Assembly (NCBI GenBank): GCA_964551035.1 | Contig: CAZKBK010000024.1 | Location: forward strand, 1-64,000 | Direction: 5' to 3' | DNA length: 64,000 nucleotides | Source: Chryseosolibacter sp964551035 | GTDB lineage: Bacteria > Bacteroidota > Bacteroidia > Cytophagales > Cyclobacteriaceae | In this document: in pieces, positions 36,824 to 45,394 of the stretch | Position numbering within the stretch: position 1 is the first letter of the stretch | How the letters are laid out: each line of letters begins with the position of its first letter | Made by a program: the position numbers and the translations under genes | The notes under the pieces: generated by a model | The model's database searches: none | The model's input: the letters and a program-made list of their open reading frames with translations, nothing else | Told to the model about the DNA's origin: nothing

Positions 36824-37180
36824 TCACTTCTTTTTCTTGTTCAACAATACGCCCAGGCGCGCCTCGACACCGCGGCTGAGGCTTTCGCGCCGCAGAAAGA
36901 GGATGAACCCCACGATCAAATAGAAGCCCGCGACGACGCTGAATCCCGCCAGGGCTCCCCATGCATCGCTTATCTTCAAAGCAATGCCAATGCTGACAAA
37001 TACGACGACCAGCGCAAAAACAAACGCGAGGAACAAGTACACCAGCACGGTAGCCAGGCCCTTCGCCAACTCTTCCTTCGCCTCGATCTTCACCAACTCG
37101 ATGCGTGTCTCCACATAACCCGTGAGGTTGCTGATCAGCGTATCCACCTTAAAGAATTTTGCAATCGAATCCCGCAACAT
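36824..37180 (-). CDS. Phage-holin-like (Phage_holin_3_6) membrane protein
   Basis: 118 aa from ATG 37180 (MLRDSIAKFFKVDTLI). The amphipathic N-terminus (LTGYVETRIELVKIEAKEEL) followed by two long hydrophobic helices (~46-70 and 76-97) and a basic tail matches the Phage_holin_3_6 / YqjE-like family, which occurs widely in bacterial chromosomes outside prophages. There are no phage genes nearby, so a lytic role is unlikely. Confidence 0.75.
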   Translation of the reverse strand: MLRDSIAKFFKVDTLISNLTGYVETRIELVKIEAKEELAKGLATVLVYLFLAFVFALVVVFVSIGIALKISDAWGALAGFSVVAGFYLIVGFILFLRRESLSRGVEARLGVLLNKKKK

Positions 37181-37321
37181 AAACGTAAGCGCCCTGTGCA
37201 ATATAGACAGACATTTCAAGGGAAAAAAAGCATCCCAATCGAAAAATGAATGTGCGCGCAGGGGTTCCCGCGCCGGCGGAAAAGCTGGCGCTTCGGCGAA
37301 AAAAAGGATGCCCGGGAGCGC

Positions 37322-38509
37322 CTATTGAAGCTCCTGCAGGGCCATCCATGCCATTAGCCCCGGCGCCAGGACCAGCGCGTCTTCATCGATGTCGAAGGTG
37401 GGGGTATGCACGTATGACGTAATGCCCTTCGCTTCGTTCGCTGTTCCTATCCGGTAGAACGACGCGGGGATGACCTGAGAGTAGTAGGCGAAATCCTCGG
37501 CCCCCAGCGTGATGTCGATATCAACAACGTTCTCCCTGCCCACGTAGGCTTCGGCGGCACGCCGGATCCGGCGCGTTAGTTCGGGGTCGTTCTGAAGGTA
37601 GGGATATCCCCGCGAGATGTCTACCTCGCATCTCCCGCCCATTCCTTCAGCGACGCTCTCCGCCATTTTCCTGATCTTTTGCAACGCCGACTCGCGCCAC
37701 GCCTCGTTCATGGCGCGGAATGTCCCCGCGATATTCACCTCGTTCGGAATGATGTTCGTCGCGCCTTCGCCAGAGATCTTTCCGAAGGTGAGCACCGTGG
37801 GCTGTTTCGGGCTGGCGTTCCGGCTGATCACCTGTTGCAACGCAATGATGATGTGCGAAGCAATCACAATCGGGTCTACCGCCAGTTCCGGCGCAGCGCC
37901 GTGACCGCCTTTGCCAACGACCTTCAGATAGATCTCATCGCAACTCGCCATGTACATCCCTTCCCGGAAGCCGATCTTCCCCACCGGGAGCAGCGGAAAC
38001 ACATGTTGCCCGATGATCCCCGTAGGCTGAGGATCTTTTAACGCACCATCCCTGATCATGTAAGAGGCGCCACCGGGATTCTTCTCCTCACCGGGTTGAA
38101 AGAGCAAACGAACCGTTCCCTCAAACCTGTCCCTGACGGCATGCAATATCTTTGCTGTGCCCAGCAGGGACGAGGTGTGAACATCATGTCCACAGGCGTG
38201 CATGACACCGGGAACGGTTGACCGATAGGGAACCTCATTTGCCTCCTGAATGGGAAGCGCATCCATGTCTGCGCGCAGGGCGATGGTCTTCTTTTCCGGA
38301 TTCCTGCCCTTGATTTCCACGACCAGGCCCGTGGTGGCGATACCCACCCTCGGCGTAAGGCCGGCCTCGCGCAGTTGCTCCTCCACGTATTTGGCGGTGT
38401 TGAATTCCTTGTACGACAATTCCGGGTGCGCGTGCAAATGCCGTCGCTGCCGGACGACCGTCGGGCTTACCTCTTCCGCCAGCTTTTTTATGATTTCGAC
38501 CAGGTCCAT
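37322..38509 (-). CDS. M20-family amidohydrolase
   Basis: 395 aa. It hydrolyses N-acyl or carbamoyl amino acids or small peptides using two metal ions. Metal-site motifs are HACGHDVH (104-111), PGEEKNPGG and GAEDFAYYSQ; the LRADMDALPI block (78-87) supports the IAA-amidohydrolase/hippurate hydrolase subgroup. No signal peptide is seen. A TAATTTTG box lies 18 nt upstream. Substrate not decidable. Confidence 0.92.
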   Translation of the reverse strand: MDLVEIIKKLAEEVSPTVVRQRRHLHAHPELSYKEFNTAKYVEEQLREAGLTPRVGIATTGLVVEIKGRNPEKKTIALRADMDALPIQEANEVPYRSTVPGVMHACGHDVHTSSLLGTAKILHAVRDRFEGTVRLLFQPGEEKNPGGASYMIRDGALKDPQPTGIIGQHVFPLLPVGKIGFREGMYMASCDEIYLKVVGKGGHGAAPELAVDPIVIASHIIIALQQVISRNASPKQPTVLTFGKISGEGATNIIPNEVNIAGTFRAMNEAWRESALQKIRKMAESVAEGMGGRCEVDISRGYPYLQNDPELTRRIRRAAEAYVGRENVVDIDITLGAEDFAYYSQVIPASFYRIGTANEAKGITSYVHTPTFDIDEDALVLAPGLMAWMALQELQ

Positions 38510-38526
38510 TGTTGTCGGGAAAGAAC

Positions 38527-38534
38527 CAAAATTA
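38527..38534 (-). promoter_or_regulatory. Candidate -7 box (TAATTTTG) for the M20 peptidase gene
   Basis: Minus-strand match to TAnnTTTG, 17 nt upstream of the start codon. The short leader and unclear -33 box keep confidence modest. Confidence 0.4.
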
Positions 38535-38645
38535 GCGAAAGTTTTAGCCTCCGCACGGAAATGAAACGAAATGAAAAATAATATCGCGGACGATAGGGGT
38601 CATCGTCGGATGGGGTGTCTTAGAAGCATAAAACAAGAAACAGAC

Positions 38646-39287
38646 ATGAGTATCAGAACATTCCTCGCCGTGTGTATGATGAGCATAGGTACGGCTTCAT
38701 TCGCGCAAGACTACGAGATCAAGACGTTGTTCGGCCATACCGGGTACCGCGCTTCCGGTGGCTATGGCGCCGTCAGCAACAAATTCACGACGATCAACGG
38801 GCACACCGCCAACCTGGTCGAGTTGTACGGTGGCTGGTATGTGAACCACAGGTTCCTTCTGGGGATCGGTGCTTCTTCGTTGACGAGTCGTTTACCCGTG
38901 CCGTCTGAATACAGCGTCTCGCCGTCCGAAAAAATGCTCTATCAGTACGGCCAGTTCGGCCTGATGCTCGAGTACACATTGTGGTCGCAAAAGGCGGTAC
39001 ACGTTGTCTTCCAAACCCTTGCCGGCGCCGGATTTACCGTTCAATACCGGCGCTACGAATGGGGGAATGACGACTACTGGGACGATTTTAATGACCTTCC
39101 GTACGACTCGAACTGGTTCACCGTCGTTGAACCCGGCGTCCAACTCGAGATGAATCTCTTCAAATGGCTTCGGCTGGCGCCGGGAATATCCTACCGGGCG
39201 GTGTTCGACAGCAAGGCCGCGGGTCTCACGGATGACGCGCTCAGCGCGACTTCGTACAATGTGACGTTAAAGTTCGGAAAATTCTAG
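38646..39287 (+). CDS. Outer-membrane beta-barrel-like protein
   Basis: 213 aa from ATG 38646, chosen because it opens a signal peptide (MSIRTFLAVCMMSIGTASFA). The mature part alternates polar and aromatic residues in strands (YGAVSNKFTTINGHTANLVE, FGLMLEYTLW, WLRLAPGISYRAVF) and ends with a NVTLKFGKF strand, typical of small outer-membrane barrels. No specific function is evident. Its stop codon shares CTAG with the convergent SPOR-like gene. Confidence 0.72.
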   Translation: MSIRTFLAVCMMSIGTASFAQDYEIKTLFGHTGYRASGGYGAVSNKFTTINGHTANLVELYGGWYVNHRFLLGIGASSLTSRLPVPSEYSVSPSEKMLYQYGQFGLMLEYTLWSQKAVHVVFQTLAGAGFTVQYRRYEWGNDDYWDDFNDLPYDSNWFTVVEPGVQLEMNLFKWLRLAPGISYRAVFDSKAAGLTDDALSATSYNVTLKFGKF

Positions 39288-39802
39288 CGCCTGATCCGGA
39301 TGCGGTTGGGAAGAACAATCGCGTTTGGAAAGTGCCGTTTGATGGCCAGGTAATCCGGTTGTGCCTCGAGACGTGTATAATATTCACCTGTGCGAACTTT
39401 GTAGTTGGGCTGGACGTACTCCAGCTCAGCTTTCATTTCGGGCATGGCGATGGCGAGCTCCTTTCTGGAGTTCATTGCCCGCTCGAGGTTCGGACCGGAA
39501 AAAAGCTGAATGGTGTATCCGTCAACCGTGCCTTCGGCCAGGTTGATCATGCTGATGCTGTCGAGGATGCCGTCGAGGGTCTCGGTGATGGCGTGGCGCG
39601 CTTCAACATAACGCGCGGGGTCGCGGTCAAGGGCTTGTTTCAGGGAATCAACCTGCCGGACGGTATCCGCCATCACCGCCGGCATGTCCCGCAAGGCTGA
39701 AAGGTCCTCCTCGTATTTCGTGTCGCCGCCCTTTTTGCTGGTAAGCTTCGAAGAACAGGCCACGCCGAAAACTACCGCCGTCAGAAGAATGAAAATCCGC
39801 AT
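39284..39802 (-). CDS. SPOR-like domain lipoprotein
   Basis: 172 aa from the ATG at 39802. The lipoprotein signal is MRIFILLTAVVFGVAC (Cys16). The C-terminal ~80 residues (VDGYTIQLFSGPNLERAMNS, VQPNYKVRTGEYYTRLEA) have the SPOR pattern, a fold that binds denuded peptidoglycan glycans. The middle region is helical. It starts 25 nt after the secA stop upstream of... no: it lies 25 nt beyond the 3' end side of the secA unit only in position; transcriptionally it is downstream of secA on the same strand. Confidence 0.75.
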   Translation of the reverse strand: MRIFILLTAVVFGVACSSKLTSKKGGDTKYEEDLSALRDMPAVMADTVRQVDSLKQALDRDPARYVEARHAITETLDGILDSISMINLAEGTVDGYTIQLFSGPNLERAMNSRKELAIAMPEMKAELEYVQPNYKVRTGEYYTRLEAQPDYLAIKRHFPNAIVLPNRIRIRR

Positions 39803-39826
39803 ACTCAAGTCAGAATATTAAAAACA

Positions 39827-42800
39827 CTATTCGATAACAATGCATCGGTTATTCTTGATGTCGTCCTCCACTTTTTTGTATTTAACGTCGCGCAGCACCC
39901 TGCCGTCGGGATATTGAACGGTTACCCTGTCGTTTCGTCCGGCGATCTTCTCCGATTTGACCGGCATCACCTTTTCCCGCGGCGGTCGGTTCGGTTGTGG
40001 CTGTTGCTGGCCGCCACCGCTCAGCAGAGACCGCGACTCTTCCTTTTGCTCACTCAGGCGTGCACGGCGTTGTGCCCGTGCTTCCTGCACCTGATCGGGT
40101 TGTTGCGCCGGAATCTCCGCTTTCATGAGGAACGACACCGTGTCTTCGTTCACCTTGGCGATAAAACGCTTGAACAGTTCAAAGCCTTCGAACTTGTAGA
40201 TCAGCAGCGGATCCTTCTGCTCGTAGACGGCGTTCTGAACCGATTGCTTCAGGTCGTCCATTTCGCGCAGGTGTTCCTTCCATTGCTGGTCGATGATCGC
40301 CAGCGTCACGCGCTTCTCCATGGCCTTGATGAGCTCGGCATTGTTCGTCTGCACACATTTTTCAAGGCCGGCGGCAACGCCGATGGTCCTCGCGCCATCC
40401 GTAAAGGGAACGAGGATGTTTTCGATCGTCGCGCCGCGGGTTTTATGGATCTCTTTCAGTACAGGCATCGCCTTTTCGGCGATCATGCGGTTCTTGCGCT
40501 GATACTGATCCAGCGCATTTTGGTACAATGCCGCTCCCAGCCTTCCGGTGTCGGTCTTGTCGAAGTCTTCCTTGCTGATCTCGTAGTCGATGCCTAACGT
40601 GCTCAACACGTTTAGCCTCAGGCTCTCATAATCGTTGGCGTTCTTCGCGTTGATGACGAGGTCTTCGCTGGTATCAAACATCATCGTGAGGATGTCGAGT
40701 TCGAGTCTTTCGCCGAAGAGCGCATTCTTCCGGCGCTTGTAGATCACCTCGCGCTGCGCGTTCATGACGTTATCATACTCGAGAAGCCGCTTGCGAATGC
40801 CGAAGTTGTTCTCCTCCACTTTCTTTTGTGCGCGTTCAATCGAGCTGGTGACCATGGAATGCTGGATCACCTCACCTTCCTTGAGGCCGAGCCGGTCCAT
40901 GATGCGCGCAATACGCTCGGGCATGAACAGACGCATCAGGTTGTCTTCAAGGGAGACGTAGAACTGGGAAGTCCCCGGATCGCCCTGGCGTCCCGAGCGC
41001 CCTCTCAACTGTCGGTCTACCCGCCGGGATTCGTGCCGCTCGGTACCGATGATGGCAAGCCCGCCCGCGTCGCGCGATTCGGGCGTGAGCTTGATGTCCG
41101 TACCACGACCGGCCATGTTCGTGGCAATCGTCACGGTCCCCGGCTTTCCGGCCTCCGCCACGATCTCCGCTTCCCGCTGGTGTTGCTTCGCGTTCAGCAC
41201 CTGGTGCTTGATCTTCCGGATCTGGAGCATCCTGCTCACCAGTTCGGAAATCTCGACCGATGTGGTACCCACCAGCACCGGGCGGCCCTCCTGCGTCAGC
41301 TTGACGATCTCGTCGATCACCGCGTTGAATTTTTCCCGCGTCGTCTTGTACACCAGGTCGTCGTAGTCTTTACGCACCGCGGGCCGGTTCGTGGGTATCG
41401 CCACGACATCGAGTTTATAAATGTCCCAAAGCTCTCCCGCTTCCGTTTCCGCAGTACCCGTCATGCCGGCGAGCTTGTGGTACATCCGGAAATAATTCTG
41501 CAGGGTGATGGTGGCATACGTTTGCGTGGCGTCTTCCACCTTTACGTTCTCCTTCGCTTCGATGGCCTGGTGCAACCCGTCGGAGTAACGCCTTCCGTCC
41601 AGCACGCGCCCCGTCTGCTCGTCTACAATCTTGACCTTGCCATCAACGATGATATATTCGGTATCCTTCTCGAAGAGCGTATAAGCCTTCAGCAACTGGT
41701 TCACCGTGTGAATCCGCGCCGCCTTCACCTGGTATTCGCGGATAAGTTCCTCCTTCCTTTGAAGCCGTTCGTGGTCATCCAGCGCAGGGTCATTTTCAAT
41801 GCGGGTGAGTTCCGTGCCGATCTCGGGCATAATAAAAAACCTGGGATCTTCGCCCTCACCGGTGATCAGGTCAATCCCTTTCTCCGTCAACTCCACCGCG
41901 TTGTCTTTTTCGTCGATCACAAAATAGAGCGGTTTATCCGCCTCGGGCATGTTGCGCTTGTTGTCCTGCAGGTAATAGTTCTCCGTTTTTTGCAGGATTG
42001 CCTTGACCCCTGTCTCGCTCAGCAGCTTGATGAGGGGCTTGTGCTTGGGCATGGCCCGGAACGCGCGAAACAGCGGCGTGCCCGCCTCCTTCTCATTATT
42101 GTCGGTAATCGCTTTGCGCGCCGCCGTGAGGTATTCGTTGATCAGTTTCTTTTGCGCTTCAACCAATTTGAAGATGCGCGGCTTCAGGTCGTAGAACTCG
42201 TGCTCGTCGCCTTTGGGCACGGGTCCGGAAATGATCAACGGCGTCCTGGCTTCGTCGACGAGTACAGAGTCGACTTCGTCCACCATGGCGTAGTGATGGG
42301 CGCGCTGCACCAGCTCTTCCGGGTCATGGGCCATGTTATCGCGGAGATAATCGAAGCCGAATTCATTGTTCGTACCATACGTGATGTCGGCGCGATAGGC
42401 GTTCCTGCGCGCGGCGGAGTTCGGGTCATGCTTGTCGATGCAATCCACGGTAATACCGTGAAACTCGAAGATCGGCCCCATCCATTCGCTGTCGCGCGTG
42501 GCGAGATAGTTGTTTACCGTGACGATGTGCACGCCGCGGCGGGCCAGTGCGTTGAGAAACGCGGGAAGCGTTGCCACCAGCGTCTTTCCTTCACCCGTCG
42601 CCATTTCGGCGATCTTGCCCTGATGGAGTACCACGCCGCCGATAAGCTGAACGTCATAGTGCACCATATCCCACGTGATCAGGTTGCCGGCAGCCAGCCA
42701 TCGGTTCTGCCAGATCGCCTGATCCCCTTCGATACGCACGTGCTCGTGCGACGCCGCATAGCGCCGGTCGTAGTCCTGAGCCGTCACCGCTATGGATTCA

Positions 42801-43174
42801 TTCTCCTTAAATCGTCTGGCGGTTTCCCGAACGATCGCGAAGGTTTTGGGAAGTACCTTCAACAGCACTTTCTCGAGTTCCTTGTTGCGCTCCCCTTCGA
42901 TCTTGTCGATCTCGGCGAATACGCCCTCCTTCTCCCCGAGTTCCATGTCCGGATGATCGGCAATCCGCTGGTGCAGGGCCGCGAGCTGGTCGTCGATGGG
43001 TTTTAATTCCGTATTTATCCGTTCCTGGATAAGCTGCGTTTCGCGCCGGAGGTCGTCGTTGGAGATGGCCTGGAGTTTCTCAAACTCCCGCTTGCTCTCC
43101 TCCACGATCGGCATGATCCGCTTGATATCCTTATCCGACTTGGTTCCAAAGATTTTGGCTATAAGTTTAAGCAT
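39827..43174 (-). CDS. secA: Protein translocase ATPase SecA
   Basis: 1115 aa, the motor that drives Sec export. Visible are Walker A (MATGEGKT), the DEVDSVLVDEARTPLIISGP DEAD-box region, the TNMAGRGTDIKL segment and RQLRGRSGRQGDPG of the second ATPase domain. It is longer than the ~900-aa enteric enzyme because of insertions common in Bacteroidota. The C-terminal CxCx(8)C zinc motif is absent; the protein ends VEDDIKNNRCIVIE. An SPOR-like lipoprotein gene follows 24 nt downstream on the same strand. Confidence 0.97.
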   Translation of the reverse strand: MLKLIAKIFGTKSDKDIKRIMPIVEESKREFEKLQAISNDDLRRETQLIQERINTELKPIDDQLAALHQRIADHPDMELGEKEGVFAEIDKIEGERNKELEKVLLKVLPKTFAIVRETARRFKENESIAVTAQDYDRRYAASHEHVRIEGDQAIWQNRWLAAGNLITWDMVHYDVQLIGGVVLHQGKIAEMATGEGKTLVATLPAFLNALARRGVHIVTVNNYLATRDSEWMGPIFEFHGITVDCIDKHDPNSAARRNAYRADITYGTNNEFGFDYLRDNMAHDPEELVQRAHHYAMVDEVDSVLVDEARTPLIISGPVPKGDEHEFYDLKPRIFKLVEAQKKLINEYLTAARKAITDNNEKEAGTPLFRAFRAMPKHKPLIKLLSETGVKAILQKTENYYLQDNKRNMPEADKPLYFVIDEKDNAVELTEKGIDLITGEGEDPRFFIMPEIGTELTRIENDPALDDHERLQRKEELIREYQVKAARIHTVNQLLKAYTLFEKDTEYIIVDGKVKIVDEQTGRVLDGRRYSDGLHQAIEAKENVKVEDATQTYATITLQNYFRMYHKLAGMTGTAETEAGELWDIYKLDVVAIPTNRPAVRKDYDDLVYKTTREKFNAVIDEIVKLTQEGRPVLVGTTSVEISELVSRMLQIRKIKHQVLNAKQHQREAEIVAEAGKPGTVTIATNMAGRGTDIKLTPESRDAGGLAIIGTERHESRRVDRQLRGRSGRQGDPGTSQFYVSLEDNLMRLFMPERIARIMDRLGLKEGEVIQHSMVTSSIERAQKKVEENNFGIRKRLLEYDNVMNAQREVIYKRRKNALFGERLELDILTMMFDTSEDLVINAKNANDYESLRLNVLSTLGIDYEISKEDFDKTDTGRLGAALYQNALDQYQRKNRMIAEKAMPVLKEIHKTRGATIENILVPFTDGARTIGVAAGLEKCVQTNNAELIKAMEKRVTLAIIDQQWKEHLREMDDLKQSVQNAVYEQKDPLLIYKFEGFELFKRFIAKVNEDTVSFLMKAEIPAQQPDQVQEARAQRRARLSEQKEESRSLLSGGGQQQPQPNRPPREKVMPVKSEKIAGRNDRVTVQYPDGRVLRDVKYKKVEDDIKNNRCIVIE

Positions 43175-43290
43175 CGTCTCTTTCCTGAATGTTTATGTTG
43201 GGCATCTGTTTGCCGGGGTCACGATCGGACCGTCAATACCCTCAAAAGGGCATAAAGTTAAGTTCTTTTTGCGATTTCCTGGTCGATCAA

Positions 43291-44091
43291 TTACAGTTCC
43301 AGATCGCCTTCAAAGACCAATTTGGCAGGCCCTGTTAGAAAAATATCGACAAATGTGCCGTCATGGCCGGACGATCCGGCGGGTTGCTCATTGCGGAATT
43401 CAACGGAGAGGCTTCCTCCAGGCGCCTGGACGTGCACCGGTGACAAAAAACCCCGGTACGACGCGGCGATGGCGGAAGCCACGATACCCGTTCCGCACGA
43501 AAGCGTCTCATCCTCAACGCCCCGCTCATAGGTCCTGACAAAAATGGTGTTGTTGTCGAGCCGTTGGACAAAATTCGCGTTGGTTCCGCCGGGATGGAAC
43601 CGCTCGTCGTGGCGAATTTTCCGCCCTTCCTCAACGACCGGGTAGGAGCGTACCTCATCAACAAAGCGCACGTAATGGGGCGAACCCGTGTTAAGGTAAA
43701 AGTCGTCGCCCAGCTTGTCTACCTTGCTCACGTCATGCATTCTCAGGCGAACCATCCCGGGCCGGACTATTTCCGCCTGGTGTACCCCGTCGAATGCGGT
43801 GAACGATGCTTTCCCGTTGACCAGTCCCAGGGAGGAAGCGAGCTGAACCGCGGCCCGGCAACCGTTGCCACAAAGACTCTGTGTGCCGTCGGCGTTGTAA
43901 TAAACAAGGCTGAAATTCTGGGCGGGGTCATTTTCGATGAGGATAAGGCCATCCGCCCCTACGCCAAATCTCCGGTCGCACACTTGTCCGATCTGATCCG
44001 TGGAAAAACGACGCGCCGGCGCGCGGTTATCAATGATAACAAAGTCGTTGCCCGTGGCTTGATATTTGAAAAAATGGACGCTCACGCTCAA
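43291..44091 (-). CDS. dapF: Diaminopimelate epimerase
   Basis: 266 aa. It interconverts LL- and meso-diaminopimelate for lysine and peptidoglycan. The two active-site cysteines are in SLCGNGCR (Cys74) and TLSCGTG near residue 203; the FFKYQATGNDFVII N-terminus is typical. It begins 11 nt after the DUF4834 gene and is probably co-transcribed with it. Confidence 0.96.
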   Translation of the reverse strand: MSVSVHFFKYQATGNDFVIIDNRAPARRFSTDQIGQVCDRRFGVGADGLILIENDPAQNFSLVYYNADGTQSLCGNGCRAAVQLASSLGLVNGKASFTAFDGVHQAEIVRPGMVRLRMHDVSKVDKLGDDFYLNTGSPHYVRFVDEVRSYPVVEEGRKIRHDERFHPGGTNANFVQRLDNNTIFVRTYERGVEDETLSCGTGIVASAIAASYRGFLSPVHVQAPGGSLSVEFRNEQPAGSSGHDGTFVDIFLTGPAKLVFEGDLEL

Positions 44092-44102
44092 AGGGTAAAC
44101 GT

Positions 44103-44309
44103 TTATTTTCTGGTGTCTACCTCCTCATAGTCGACATACTCGCCGCCTTTGAACCGGCTCCCCTGCTTCCGGTTGCCTGGCCCGTTCACACCCCCATTCC
44201 GCTGCTGGTCACGAAACTGCCGGGTGGCGGCGCCTGCCCGAAAGAAGAACGAAGCGACCTTATAGATGACGTAGGCGACAAGCGCGAAGATGAGGATGAG
44301 CTTTAACAT
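44103..44309 (-). CDS. DUF4834 family small membrane protein
   Basis: 68 aa: one N-terminal membrane helix (LKLILIFALVAYVIYKVASF), a polar Arg/Gln/Gly-rich middle, and the family's end motif GGEYVDYEEV. DUF4834 proteins occur in Bacteroidota and have no known function. It is directly upstream of dapF. Confidence 0.78.
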   Translation of the reverse strand: MLKLILIFALVAYVIYKVASFFFRAGAATRQFRDQQRNGGVNGPGNRKQGSRFKGGEYVDYEEVDTRK

Positions 44310-44432
44310 GGACTACGGTTTGTGTTATGAACTGAAAAACAAAGGTAGAGGTTCGCCACATAAATAACCAACAGGAAACCTAACCACTCATGGGCGACGG
44401 AGAACCAAGGGTTGCCGTTCTAAATCATTGTT

Positions 44433-44836
44433 TCCGGAAAAACCAGAATTTACGGCGAAAGCTTATTCGCAGACCAGAATCAACGATTTGAGTTGACTTT
44501 CAAATGGCAAGGCCCCCGAGCACGAGCGTACCATCCAACAATCAAATGGAATTCAAATTAACGGGGCGGGCTATCAGGACAGCTCCGCTAGGAGCTTCCT
44601 GTTGTAGAACATAAAACCCCAACGAACCACCGGGCTCCGGAGGAGCCTCCTGTAACGCACGATGCTACCAGATGCACAAGGTGATCTACGCGCAAACCTT
44701 TCTGGAAGGCGGGGAGAGCATGTTTTGAAAACGATTTGCTATCCCTTGCACAATGCGTCCCCGGAGGCTCCTACGGAGCCGGTTTCATTCGCTAATTGGA
44801 ATTTCTACAAATGGGTGGCTCCTGGCGGAGCCGTAA
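44433..44836. repeat. 404-bp direct repeat, copy 1, with GGCTCC/GGAGCC hairpins
   Basis: Begins with the shared ~85-base body (TTCCGG..., GACCAGAATC...), then a long stretch nearly identical to 44951-45354. Four short hairpins lie inside: GCTCC/GGAGC (44582-44595), GGCTCC/GGAGCC (44633-44647), the same (44766-44780) and the same (44817-44832). Open frames in it are not protein-like. With copy 2 it fills most of the 1.08-kb gene-free region between the DUF4834 gene and carB. Confidence 0.88.
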
Positions 44837-44901
44837 CCGCAAAACTGTGGTCACGATCTGGTCGGCCGAACGATCTCGCAGGAAGCTTCCGCAAGCCTTC
44901 C

Positions 44902-44957
44902 CCGCGCAGCAATGACTCCAAACTAAAAACTCCACACCCTGAACCCGTGCTGTCCGG
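44902..44957. repeat. Inverted-arm element between the two 404-bp copies
   Basis: Left arm CCGCGCAGCA (44902-44911) and right arm TGCTGTCCGG (44948-44957) enclose a degenerate 7-bp series (CCAAACT, AAAAACT, CCACACC). Same architecture as 37-85, with a changed left arm. Confidence 0.6.
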
Positions 44958-45354
44958 AAGAATTAGAGTTTACAACGAAAGCTTATTCGCAGACCAGAAT
45001 CAACGATGGGGGTTGACTTTCAAATGCCAGCCCCCAAGCACGAGCGTACCATCCAACAATCAAATGGAATTCAAATTAACGGGGCGGGCTATCAGGACAG
45101 CTCCGCTAGGAGCTTCCTGTTGTAGAACATAAAACCCCAACGAACCACCGGGCTCCGGAGGAGCCTCCTGTAACGCACGATGCTACCAGATGCACAAGGT
45201 GATCTACGCGCAAACCTTTCTGGAAGGCGGGGAGAGCATGTTTTGAAAACGATTTGCTATCCCTTGCACAATGCGTCCCCGGAGGCTCCTACGGAGCCGG
45301 TTTCATCCGCTAATTCGAATTTCTACAAATGGGTGGCTCCTGGCGGAGCCGTAA
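44951..45354. repeat. 404-bp direct repeat, copy 2
   Basis: Nearly identical to 44433-44836 from the GCTTATTCGCAGACCAGAAT block to GGCGGAGCCGTAA. The few differences are near the ends (for example CAACGATGGGGG against CAACGATTTGAG). It carries the same four hairpins. Copy 2 ends 37 bases before the carB stop codon. Confidence 0.9.
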
Positions 45355-45380
45355 TCGCTTATGAATTTCAAAAGCACCCT

Positions 45381-45394
45381 GTGACGCGCGTCAC
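45381..45394. other. Perfect 14-bp palindrome at the end of carB
   Basis: GTGACGCGCGTCAC is fully self-complementary and overlaps the carB stop codon (45391-45393). It could be a protein-binding site or part of a weak terminator; there is no T-run after it on the carB strand. Confidence 0.5.

Noticed and set aside
36824..37180. Prophage holin
   Set aside because: No phage structural, lysis or integration genes are nearby; this family is a common chromosomal membrane protein.
40826..43006. Long plus-strand open frame (726 codons) opposite secA
   Set aside because: It is the antisense of a clear secA; GC-rich genes often leave such frames open, and its translation is a low-complexity mix of His, Arg and Val.
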